Assembly (NCBI GenBank): GCA_963922205.1
Contig: CAWUHX010000027.1
Coordinates: 868,001-932,000 of the forward strand
Reading direction: 5' to 3'
Source of the DNA: Romanomermis culicivorax
Lineage: Eukaryota > Nematoda > Enoplea > Mermithida > Mermithidae
DNA: 64,000 nucleotides
Shown here piece after piece: positions 43,906 through 55,800 of this stretch (positions are counted from its first letter, which is position 1; the number at the start of each line of letters is the position of its first letter). A program made the translations under genes and the position numbers. The notes under the pieces are model-generated. The model did not search any database, was not told where the DNA came from, and was given only the letters and a program-made list of their open reading frames with translations.

Positions 43906-46900
43906 AATTTTGAGAAATGTAGCCAAAAGTTTTCACAGTTGAGAAAAAAAGTTATCATCCGGATTAGGCCTTTCGGATGCTAAATTTAGAAATAGAGAAA
44001 TGGTAATGAGAAAACCTGTTCATTGTTTGAAAAATAGACAAAAATATGTTTGACGTGCTGAAAACGTATCAATCTTGAAAAGTTTTGATACTCATGAAGT
44101 TCTAAACGATTTTTGCATGCTGAAGGCATGAGATTGAGATGTCTCATGAGATTGTTTTAAGAGGAACGAGAATATTCAGTCATGATCCTTAATTAGGCAC
44201 ATTTTCAAATATGTTGAAAAGAAGTTTATCTCCTTGAAAGTTATTGCAATGATCGCAACACAGCTGGGTACAATATTCTGACAAATTTTTTGTTCGTTAT
44301 TACTTCTTTTCCTTCTCTTTTCAACTTTTTTCTTTTCTTTTCTTTTCTTTTCTTTTCTTTTCTTTTCTTTTCTTTTCTTTTCTTTTCTTTTCTTTTCTTT
44401 TCTTTTCTTTTCTTTTCTTTTCTTTTCTTTTCTTTTCTTTTCTTTTCTTTTCTTTTCTTTTCTTTTCTTTTCTTTTCTTTTCTTTTCTTTTCTTTTCTTT
44501 TCTTTTCTTTTCTTTTCTTTTCTTTTCTTTTCTTTTCTTTTCTTTTCTTTTCTTTTCTTTTCTTTTCTTTTCTTTTCTTTTCTTTTCTTTTCTTTTCTTT
44601 TCTTTTCTTTTCTTTTCTTTTCTTTTCTTTTCTTTTCTTTTCTTTTCTTTTCTTTTCTTTTCTTTTCTTTTCTTTTCTTTTCTTTTCTTTTCTTTTCTTT
44701 CTTTTCTTTTCTTTTCTTTTCTTTTCTTTTCTTTTCTTTTCTTTTCTTTTCTTGTTTCAATGTCCATCCACTGTGATCATTTTAGGTTTGCATAATTTCA
44801 CCTGATTAATGTCCGCATATTGAGCAGGCAGATACCGCAATTAATTTTTATAAAATGTGTATCAATCAAAAGGCTACAAAAATAAGTATGACCTGGAAAT
44901 CGTTTCAACGAAGTTTCAACTGTACAATGTTGGCGCAAGAGTTGTTAACAATTAGTCGAGTTAGCTAGCAACTTTACTTAACGTCAGGTTCATCATAAAA
45001 TCTCGAATGGTACTTGCGTTCCAGCTTAATTTTCAGGTTATTCTAATTTTGTTATTAAAACAAAGAGCATGCAAGTTTTTTCCTCAGTTTTGCTATCGAT
45101 GAACTTTTAAAAAAGTTTGAAGCTTCACTGACTATTTTCTACGAATGGTCTTCGTGATGTTTTCGAATTTCGAGACACACGGTTCTATTCGCGCATACAT
45201 GACGTGTCCATTGATAGGAATCTATTGCCTATTTTGACCATGAAACCGAACAACAGATGGACATTCGAGATATTTTATGACGTTTCGCAAACAGGACGGA
45301 CATCGTCCCGTATATCGTTCTTTGAACCCTTCGCGCAGAAACTAGTTATCGAATAAAATTTATGCAAATTTACCATAATGCTATATCCACTTGTTGGCGC
45401 GTTGCCTACGTGTCATTTTAGCAGCTTGTACAAAAGCTTATCAAGTGCAGTGTGTTAGCCGTAAAGGTTGTTCGTAGAAAGTAAACAAAAATTGTGCCGG
45501 GTTTGTGCTTTCCAAGTACCATTTCCAGTTTTCGTTGTTGTGGTTTCCATGGCATTTGCATTGCAGAATGTGATTGTACTGCACAACAGTCCACTTATTC
45601 TTCTTGAAGCACTATATACTTTCCATACGTATACGTAATCTCTCGGAGCGATGCAGGCGGGACGCTACCTGCACCTGTAAAATTTCAATTTTCAATACTG
45701 TACCACCATCTCGTCCAATGATGATATACATTTTGGAAAATTTTTCATAAAATTATAGAAACCAGTTTCTGTTCTGGTTGTGGACATTGCACACTGCGAC
45801 GGCGACCATTTCCTTGCCGTAAAATTCGATAAGAATACGTTTCTCTTCTAGTCTTTCCAGTTTTCTAGCTGCGGTTTTTTTAAAAATGTGAATCAGAGTG
45901 CGATATTTTCTGACAAATTTGATTTTAGAGTGCTGGGAATTCTAATAATTAGAATACGATGGGGTATAACCCCTGCTATTGCTGGAATTTGAAAGACGGT
46001 TGTATCACGATTGGGATATGGTCTTTGGTAAGAAGAGAATGGCTATAGAATTCGGCTGGCAAACGTGACTGGATTTTTTTGATTTTTGAGCTGTTAGCAG
46101 GAATTTGAACTGCAGTTCTTGGTTAGGGATTTGATGAACTCGGAATTATATCGAAAAATGAGCTGTTTTTTAAATCAAAATTCGGGATTAAATGCTGCAT
46201 GCAAATATCTTCTAGAATTCAGAGTAATAAATCTGATAAAAATTATACCAAATTCTTTTTCTTACATGGAGGAACAGCTACTACCTGAACCCATGTTCTA
46301 TAGCCCAGTTAACTTAGAATGATAGAGACGGCGAAAATCAAAAAAGTGAGTTTCATTTGATAAGTAATTTCTAATTAGTGGAAAACTTTATACCGTTGAA
46401 AAACGCTGAATTTCTTCATGAGAAATTAAATTGATTGAAAAGCATCATGCTTATTCAATGTCGAGCAATGGACAGTTGATGTCTGAACTCATGAAATCCT
46501 GAAGCAGGAAGTCTTCAATTTTTGTCGTTCCCCTTAACCATATTTCATGTGGAATTTTGAGCCAGTTTTTAATTGATTTTTCAAAGCATTTGGGCACTTC
46601 TGACTTAACAAGAACTCAATGGTAAACACTTTGTGAAAAAAATTGGCTTGAATTTTGATTCGTGAGATCTGAAAAGCTTGCTTATCAACTGTACTAAAAA
46701 CTAGGGGCTTGAAAAAGTGATGTTTTTGAAATTTATCCAAAATATCACTTTGTAAATTTTTGAACACTGTTGAATTCCACAAATCAACAGTTTCGCTGCA
46801 TCTCCAATCTCCAAACTGGAAAAAAAATTTCCCCTGGCACTCATCCTTAAGCTCAACCTTTAAGCTAATCTTTAACTCAAATTTGATCTTCCAGTAACAA

Positions 46901-47171
46901 ATCCATCCAAAATTTTAAGGTCTTCTCTTTCAACCAAATCGGACTTTTCATTTGGCAAAGTCACATACTGCAAAGTTGCCGCCAATTATTGATGATCGAA
47001 AGTTTATTCAACAATTGCCAAGATTGGTGCCCGTGTTCGAAAAACCCTAGCATAGAAACGACCCATACTTTAGTTGAGGGTAGGTCTTAGGTTTTTTGCT
47101 GCTCATCACCCAAAAACCCCGTTTGCCAGCTTGAAGACACCCTGCTTGGTCAATCAGAAAAAATTTTTCAG
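43906..47171. other. Intergenic region between divergent genes
   Basis: Lies between the transporter start (minus) and the next plus-strand exons, so promoters and missing 5' exons of the plus-strand gene should be here. Apart from the pentanucleotide array I see only AT-rich sequence. A plus-strand frame at 46110-46322 is open but not protein-like enough to call. Confidence 0.5.
44326..44754. repeat. (TTTTC)n pentanucleotide microsatellite, about 85 copies
   Basis: Near-perfect TTTTC repeat on the plus strand (GAAAA on the minus), with one phase slip near 44697-44701 where a unit is four bases. All-pyrimidine/all-purine strands over 420 bp could form triplex DNA. The open frames across it are artefacts. 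Confidence 0.98.
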
Positions 47172-47357
47172 ATATGGACTTGTATAGAATTAGGGGTCTT
47201 CGGTTGGCAGACGTGGATCGTACGTTGGAAGTTAGATCACGTGACCAACAAAATGGGGCGTATCATGACGCCCACTAACGAATATGGGCGCACCGATTGG
47301 ACTCAGTATTACGTGTCGTACGAAGAGAAAAAATTTTTGAGTGAGGCTCCACACTGA
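47172..47357 (+). CDS. Terminal coding exon A of an unrecognised gene
   Basis: The acceptor AAATTTTTCAG is followed by an open stretch in phase 0 to a TGA at 47355-47357 (61 residues). It begins IWTCIELGVFGWQTWIV, a hydrophobic segment, and becomes basic and then Tyr/Glu-rich (YYVSYEEKKFLSEAPH). The protein family is not recognised. Exon B, 83 bases downstream, has the same architecture and clear similarity in its first 25 residues, so the two look like alternative last exons from a tandem duplication. Upstream exons were not found. Confidence 0.6.
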   Translation: MWTCIELGVFGWQTWIVRWKLDHVTNKMGRIMTPTNEYGRTDWTQYYVSYEEKKFLSEAPH

Positions 47358-47440
47358 CCATCTCTCCTCCCCAGCCACGTTTGCCGGCCAAATATGCAAA
47401 TTTTTTAGTTCTTATGTCATCATGTCCAACTTTTTTTCAG

Positions 47441-47671
47441 ACGTTCACTTTGGCCCAAATGATCATGTTTGGTTGGCAAACGTCGATTATACAATTGTTG
47501 AGGAATAAGGCGGCCAATAGCCGTTTGGGGCCGAATCTAGGAGTTTGGGTGCCCAATCAATCCCGGTGGCCAGGTTTTTACGAAGAATATTGGATGAATG
47601 CTAAGGAAAGATTTTATTTGAGTGGGTGCTTCTCAGACATGTGGCTTTTGAATCAATTTTGGGGATGCTAA
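47441..47671 (+). CDS. Terminal coding exon B, paralogous to exon A
   Basis: The acceptor CTTTTTTTCAG opens a phase 0 frame of 76 residues to a TAA at 47669-47671. It starts TFTLAQMIMFGWQTSII, parallel to exon A, then diverges: LGVWVPNQSRWPGFYEEYW and a Cys/Trp-rich end (FSDMWLLNQFWGC). At DNA level the block around TTTGGTTGGCAAACGTCG matches about 19 of 25 bases of exon A. Either alternative last exons of one gene, or one is a decayed duplicate. The role is unknown; the hydrophobic start suggests a membrane protein. Confidence 0.62.
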   Translation, partial: TFTLAQMIMFGWQTSIIQLLRNKAANSRLGPNLGVWVPNQSRWPGFYEEYWMNAKERFYLSGCFSDMWLLNQFWGC

Positions 47672-48001
47672 TGGAAGGAGTGACTTTACTTTATTACTTT
47701 GCTTGGAGGAAAATACAAAATTTCACAATTTCTCGAGTTGAGACATTTGAGATTGATAACGTATAATTTTGAAATCGAATTATCAAATTCGAACTTCCTA
47801 GAATCAGAATATGCTTTGGGAATTGACGTGCAGGATTTGGGGTTTTGAACTGGCTCAAGAAGTAACTAATGTTTGATTTCACTATAGGTCTACTGCAAAG
47901 GAAACCTGGAGAGGTCATTTGGGCACTTGTGCACTTTATGGCCTATCACATTTTTTCTTAGTTTTATATGCATTGGTTGTGGTTTACACACTGGGTTTAG
48001 G

Positions 48002-48325
48002 CTTCGGCTTGAGCTTAGGCTTAGGCTTAGGCTTAGGCTTAGGCTTAGGCTTAGGCTTAGGCTTAGGCTTAGGCTTAGGCTTAGGCTTAGGCTTAGGCTT
48101 AGGCTTAGGCTTAGGCTTAGGCTTAGGCTTAGGCTTAGGCTTAGGCTTAGGCTTAGGCTTAGGCTTGGGCTTAGGCTTAGGCTTAAGCTTAGGCTTAGGC
48201 TTTAGCTTAGGCTTAGGCTTAGGCTTAGGCTTAGGCTTAGGCTTAGGCTTAGGCTTAGGCTTAGGCTTAGGCTTAGGCTTAGGCTTAGGCTCAGGCTTAG
48301 GCTTACGCTTAAGCTTGGGCTTATA
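48002..48325 (+). repeat. Interstitial telomeric array (TTAGGC)n
   Basis: About 50 TTAGGC hexamers with scattered variants (TTGGGC, TTAAGC, TTTAGC, TCAGGC, TTACGC), concentrated towards the edges and at about 48165-48200. TTAGGC is the telomere unit known from nematodes such as Caenorhabditis and Ascaris. Unique sequence on both sides shows it is internal. Short degenerate TTAGGC runs also occur at 17540-17890 and 29950-29990. Frames reading Leu-Gly through it are not genes. Confidence 0.95.
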
Positions 48326-49822
48326 TATCTATGTGTAAAACTCAGAAAAATTCGATGGGGCATAATGTTCATAAGTACCATACGAGCTATAACACCGCCA
48401 AAAATGAAAAAATTGCTGCTACTCTCCTGAAAAAATTACTATCTGGATGGAGACAAACGCTTTCTGGGTGAGGTCAAATGACCCAATCTTCCTACGCCGA
48501 TGTGCGGACTTTATCGAGATAGGTCTTTGAGCTCCCTTCAACAGTGAGTTTTCAAAACTAACAGGAACTGTCCTTGTCCAAAAAGTATGAAATTGGGGGT
48601 CAATCGATAGCTCTCGTTGGAATGTATTCAAAAACAGAATTTTTTTGACGGCCTTGGCCAAGCTTGGCCAAAATTAGGTCGACATCCGCAGATTTTCCTG
48701 ATTCGGGTAAGATTTTTTAATGTTCGGAAAACTTTTTTGTCGTTAATCCATTTTGCATCCGTTTCTGATGTCCCAAGCCTTGGCTGAGGCTTGTTTTACT
48801 CATATGCTTTTCACACGAAATATCATCCGAGCCTGATGAAAAAATTTCACTTAATCCTGATCTCATTATTACGATCAAGTTCACATTCTGATGCATGTCG
48901 AACTTTCCACGAGTCGAGCAGAAACTGATCTTTGAAACCCTTAAATTTTTTTTGTGCACAATAATTCCCTCAAAAAAATGTTGTTTTGGAGTTCCAATAT
49001 GAAAAATAAGTTATTCAAAGTCGACGCCTTTTATTAGGAAATGATTCTCAATCTGATACAGAAAGTTCTTCTGATATAGTCTGTATTCTATAAAATGCCT
49101 GTGTTATAATATTTGTAAAAAATGAGTAATTTCTCGAACACACTTTAGAAAAGCAACAAAAAGATTAAACTTTGACCGCTGAATTAATTAATCCTCGAAG
49201 TGTAGCAGAACGTATGAAAAAACTTGAAGTAGACCTGCTTTCCAGTTTTAATCCTGAAGTGGTGAAATGCCAGAAACGAAATTTTTTCTTCAGTTTGAAA
49301 AATGTCGTTTTTCACTCATGTCGATCCTACACGATAAGGTTCAGTACATAAAATGGTTCAACATCATACATGCATAGCATGGAAGTTCCGCTGGGGGTCA
49401 GTCAGGACACGGGAGTGGGATAGAATTTTTTTCTTTCTAGATCATCAAAAGGAAGGTTTTTTAACATCCAATCAGAAAGAAATCGGCTAGGGGTCAGAAA
49501 AAATCTGCTGAGTGTCAATCAAGAGCTGCTGGGGGTCCAGACAGACAACCTCTATGTTTATGTATGTTCAACATTATAGCATATAGTAAAAACAAAGTCA
49601 CTCGTCGAAAACTGTAAATAAGCTGTTCAAAAGCTAAAATTTTTGTGGTAAGCCCAGTTCTAGGACCGAACAGTCCTCTTATCAGCCTGCTGGTTGACTT
49701 TGAATTCACAAGACGTAATTTTTGACGTCAGCAACCTGTGCAGAATGAGCAAAATTGAACAGTGTATTTTTTCACTGTATGATATACTGAAACTCACGTG
49801 ATTCACAAGTATGTTTTTTCAG

Positions 49823-52800
49823 GCATATTCATCATCCAGATTGTCAACCTAATCTCTTCGTTCTTCTTGCTATTTGCCTCAATAGCTCTAATATATGGCA
49901 TTTATACAGTAAGAATTGTTTCCGTACTTTGTTTGATATGAAAAATTTACATAAAATTTCATCTAGAGTTCCAAACATCTCGTATGGCCGTGGTTCTGGT
50001 GCATGGCAGTCTCCATAATATGTTCCACGATTTACTGTATCCTATGGTGGGCCGGAGTAAGTAAAATTGCGCATATTATTACAGTAACAACAATACGCGC
50101 ATTTTTACCCCTAGAACGTGGAAAGTTATTGGCTCGTTTTGACCGTCGTGGAATTTTTATCCGTTTTAGTCAACGTACGTCGAATTTTTCTTGTTTTATG
50201 TTTACTTTTTATTGGTTTATTTTCTCTATTTTACTTTCAGATTTACTGTTTATTGTGCGTTATCGTACAATACAATAGGATTTTGAAGGGCTATACTGTA
50301 CAAGACGACCACGAATATAAACCTAAAATAGTGGAGGAATACGTCCCGCGGGATGGCTATTTTCCGGAGGAGAAAACAAGTATTAACATTTTAGGGTCTT
50401 TAAAGCACTATTACTGTAGATGAACGTTTTTTCTTTTCAAAGAAAATTTGATAACCTACGACGAAGAATATCCGCCTAACAAACCGCCCAGATATTTCGC
50501 GCAAATCGCACCGCCCCAAAATCAAGAGCTGACCAGGGCGTACAAAATGAGGCATTCGGTCAGGAGTGACCGCCACAAACCGAGTCAATCGCCCGAGTTC
50601 AAAACTCGGTTCACCGAACAATGGATCAAAGGAATGAGCGAAAATGGAAAGTCCGAGAAGCCTGTATTTGAAAATGAGTGGCAACAGGACGTCAAAGACG
50701 ATAGAGCCAATTTTTATGGAAAAGCGAAGTCTTTAGAAGCACTGAACATGGAAGCACAGCAGAGGGAGGGATTGAGGTAAAATTTGAAAGACTTGGGGCA
50801 ATAATCCTAGTTTACATGAGTGAAGTTTCTACATGACCATAAAAGGCTTTTGAATCATTTTCTACAGTTTTAGAGCTTTTTTCACAAGCCAACAGTGTTT
50901 CACCGAATTTACATAACTGGAAAAATATTTTCTCAATGGAGTTGCAAATCGAAAAACTTGATTACAAGAGAGTAAAGTTAGACGGTTACTGTAGAAACAT
51001 GTATACTTTAGAGCTAGCAAACTACACAATAGATGAGTGTGAATGATGAACGAAACCTGTGAATATGATGGCAGTAGGGATACCCCTGTACAAAACATAT
51101 AAATCAAAGTTTGTCGTCTTAACTGTGTGGGGCGATACTTCTATGTAGAAAGTACCCCCAAAGCTTCAACAGGTAAAATTCGACTTCCATGTAGAAAGTA
51201 CCCCCAAAGCTTCAACGGGTAAAATTCGACCTCAATGTTTTTCGACTGACTCAGACGTTAAAATAGATGATACAATGTCTACCAAAAAATTTAAAAAAAC
51301 GTCTGAGGATCATAGAAGGTCTAACGGTTTTACTCATTTTTTACTAAATTTTCCCAAAAAATTTTGTTTGGGACAAATTTTTTACGTATTTGGGGCGCGT
51401 TTTTCCATGATTCCCTACGCTTAACCATTGTTTTCGAGACACGTTTTTCACTGTTTCTGGACACGATTTTCCATATGTTTTGTTTTAAATGTGTGTCCCG
51501 GAACAGTGAAAAAGGTGTCCTGAAAGCAATATGTAAGCATATGGAATCATCGAAAAACGTATCCCGAATACGCAAAAAATGTGTCCCATGTGAAAATTTT
51601 ATAAAAAATTAGATTCTATGATTCTATGACACTCAGGCGTTTTTTTTTTTAAATTGTTTGGGGGAGATTGTGTCTCCAAAATTTAACGTCCAAGTCGGTC
51701 GAGGAACATTAAGGTCCAATTTTACCTGTTGAACCTTCGGGCATGCTTTCTACATGGAAGTCGAATTTTACATGTTGAACCTTTGGGCTACTTTCTCCAT
51801 GGAAGTTGGATTTTACTCGTTGAAGTTTCGGGCATACTTTCTACATGGAAGTTGAATTTTACTCCTTGAAGTTTCAGTCGTAATTTCTACATGGAAGTCA
51901 AATTTTAGCCGTTGAAGCTTCGGGCATACTTTCTACATGGAAGTCGCATTTTACATGTTGAATCTTTGGGCGTACTTTCTACAGGGAATTTGAATTTTAC
52001 TCATTGAAGCTTCAGACATAATTTCTACGTGGAAGTTGAATTTTACTTGTTGAAGCTTCAGACGTAATTTCTACATGGAAGTCAAATTTTAGCAGTTGAA
52101 GCTTCGGGTATACTTTCTACATGGAAGTTGAATTTTACTCCTTGAAGTTTCAGTCGTAATTTCTACATGGAAGTCAAATTTTAGCCGTTAAAGCTTCGAG
52201 CATACTTTCTACATGGTAGCCGAATTTTACCTGTTGAAGCTTCCGGCATACTTTCTACATGGGACTCGAATTTTACTCCTTGAAGTTTCGGGCATATTTT
52301 CTACATTGAAGTAGAATTTTATGGGTTGAAGCTTCAGGCATACTTTGTACATGGAAGTTGAATTTTACATGTCGAAGCTTTGAGTGTACTTTCTACATGG
52401 AAGTCGAATTTTACACGTTGAAGCTTCGAGCATACTTTCTACATGGTAGCCGAATTTCACCTGTTGAAGCTTCCGGCATACTTTCTACATGGGACTCGAA
52501 TTTTACATGTTGTACCTTTGGAAGTACTTTCTACATTGAAGTAGAATTTTATGGGTTGAAGCTTCAGGCATACTTTCTACATGGAAGTTGAATTTTACAT
52601 GTCGAAGCTTTGAGTGTACTTTCTACATGGAAGTCGAATTTTACCAAATTGTAGCTTCGGGCATACTTTTTACACGCAAGTCGAATTTTACAGGTTGAAT
52701 TGTCGACTATACTTTTTACACCCGGTATCATCTCACACAGCTAAGGCAGCAAATTTTGATGTATATGTTTCGTACAGGAGTATCTTTTGTGTACCTCCTG

Positions 52801-55800
52801 TATGGGCGGGTATAAGTACTGATAGCTTCTCAGGCTGACCTATAGGTTGTTTTTTATAAAGTACTTTCAAACTGAAAAATGAAAAAATAGTACTATCGTC
52901 AAAAGCATCCATTGAAAGCTTTCACAGTAAGATTAGTCACTCAAAAAAATTAACTGTTAGTTCAGTAAGCTCACAAGTTTACAGTCACTTGTGACATACA
53001 GTTCAACAGAAAATCTTTAAAATATGAAATTGTGCTTAATTTTCACTCTTGTTATTTAGAAGCATTCCAGGAGAAACAGACTATAGTTTCGTTTATAATG
53101 TGTTATAGGAATGTATCAGAAATATCTTGCATACTGTACAAAAATTTATCCCTAATGATCTTGCTGACGCCGGCATTCTGCATGAAATCCATCCTACAGC
53201 TCTGATCTATTCAACGCATCATATGCGTGCGAGTAACATTTGGAACTTTCTATAGTTACTACTATAGTATCTAAGGTATTTTTTAAAAAACCGCAGAACT
53301 TGCAAATCCAAAGATTCTGTGACGAGCAGATGTCGTCGACACTGTCATCATCATCACCACCATCATCACCATAGTCGCAAGAGGAAATGTCGTCACAAAA
53401 GATCTCCAAACGACGTGAACGACATTTCGTCAAATGATGAAGATGACGATTCTTCGGATAATAATAATAATAATAATCAAGATCACGATTACGATACAGT
53501 AAGACACGCTAGGAGTTGTTCGTCGAGGAGGAGTTGCAGATCGTTAAATTCGGCGAAATTTACGGATCATAATTCCGATACAGGATATAGTGCTACTGGT
53601 GAGTATGGAATATTATTTTTTAGGACACAATTTTTGAGAGATTTGACTTTATGTTCCATTGACCTATGATAATTGGAAAATTAATAATATCTGTAAATTA
53701 AATATTTTGAGCAGTTGTACAGGCTGAGTATTGTGGCAGCATTTATTCCGCATGGAAGTCCAAATTTGCACAGGTACAATACTCCAAAGTTTGTAGTTTT
53801 TAGATTTTCTGGCATTTTTAGGTTTGTACAGGGTGTCCAGAAGCTTAAGTGCAGGCTTTACAGAGAAACCGGTTTGTTTTCCGCTAACATGTAATACATC
53901 GCTTGGAAGAACATTTTCTGTATGGAAGGTTCACTAAAAATCGGTGTGGCCATCAATTGCTTCGCGAACAGCAAAAAACGTCAAGTCATGAGGAGAGCAA
54001 ATTTTTGAAAAAGTCAGAAAATGATGTTCTTTTATTCTTGGGAAAGCTCAAGTGGACGCCCACCGAAGGACGGTCTATTCCCAAGTGAGCGATTCCCAAT
54101 CGAGCGAATTCCCAATTGGGCGATTGCAAATGAGCGATCGAGAATGTAGTAACATTTTCTTCATATTTTCCTTTTTTACCTTATATTTTTCTTTGTACGT
54201 ATTTTTTTCTTTCGTTTTCTGGGTGTATTGTTAATGTTTTCGTTTATGTATGTTTTAACGTTTTCATCTTTTGTCTCTGCTTTTCTTTCCCTTTTGTTTT
54301 TCTAGTCATCTACATTTTTCTTTTTTGCTCATAAAAGAACACATTACAAGTTGCCATTTTAAATAGCCATAGTCTCCTGTATAATTCTTGTGCAGTTCAA
54401 CATGCTTGAGTCTTTGATCGTTGTAAGTGTGAAAATCTTCATAAAAACATAAACAAAGGAATTTTGGAAGAAACAAAACATTAAGAGAAAAGAAACGTTA
54501 ACAAAAATGAAGACATCAAGGATAAGTGAAAATAGGTGAAAAAGCATTAGAAAAAAAGGAAACATGAAGGCAGTGACAAGAAAGAAGAAACAACATAGAG
54601 AAAGCAGCAAGAAAGAAAGAAAAAAATGTTAAAAAAGAACAAAAAAGAAAGAATCAGGAGAGATTGAAATTAAAAAAACTAAGATGAAAAGTAATGAAGA
54701 AAAAATCACAAAGAATAAAATTATGTAGAAAATAGAGCGTGCCGAAGTGTATAAGAACTATACAGGATACTAAATATGAAAACGTAAAAACATAGATAAA
54801 CGAAAAAATTAACAATACATACAAAGAACAAAGAAAAAAGAAATAGGTAAAAAAGGAAAATATGAAGAAAGTGTTACTACATTTTCCAATCTCACAATTG
54901 GGATTTCGCTCATTTGGGAATTCGCTCAATCGGGAATCGCTCAGATGGGTAACCCCCCCCCCTGGTCGACCTATCAATCAGACATTGATCATCTAACTTT
55001 TTCTAGTTCGTTGTGACCCAGTGGGTTGATCTTTCCAGGCGTTTGACAATCCAAGACCGATTGATAAACGCTGCACCATCTTCCACTGAAATTTGCTGAA
55101 GAACCGCCATAATTCCATCAGCCTCTCTTCTCAGTCAGAATCCCCAACTTTGTACACGACGAAAATTGTCAAAAAGGATTTTCTTTTTTCTTTCGTTTTC
55201 TGTGTGTATTGTTTATGTTTTCTTTATGCATGTTTTTACGTTTTCATTTTTTGTGTCTGCTTTCTTTCATTTTCTTTTTTCTTGTCATCTGTTTTTCCTC
55301 ATGAAACAATACATTACAAGCTGTCATTTTTAGTAAGCATAGTAACCCGTAAAATTCTTATCTCGGCGCGCTCTGTTTCCTATTTAATTTTATATTCTTT
55401 GATTTTTTCTTCATTCTTACTTATTTTTCATTTTAGTTTTTTGTTTTATCTCTTTACTTTTGTCTTATACCTTTTGCTATTCTCCTGCTCCTTTCTTTTT
55501 TTCGTTTTTTTCACGTCATTTTTTCGTTCTTTCTTTCATGCTACTTTCTCTGTGTTGCTTTTTTTCTAATCACTTTTCTTCATGTGTTCTCTGTTTGTTT
55601 TATGCATTTTTATTTTCCCTTATTCTTAATGCTTTCACTTTCGTTGACCTTTTCTTTCTCTTTCTCTTTATCTTTCATTTCTTTCAGTACTCTTTTGTTT
55701 ATATTTTCTATAAATATTATCCTACTTACAACAATGAACCGAACTTTGCTTTTACTTCTATATCTTTCTCTTTTTCTATTCTACTGATTCATTATTTTTT

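Noticed and set aside
44176-44805. Lys/Arg/Glu-rich and Phe/Leu/Ser-rich ORFs
   Set aside because: Translations of the TTTTC microsatellite in both directions.
48002-48325. True chromosome end
   Set aside because: Unique sequence and genes continue for 16 kb on the far side.
47919-48338. Leu-Gly and Leu-Arg repeat ORFs
   Set aside because: They are translations of the TTAGGC array, with no coding signal outside it.
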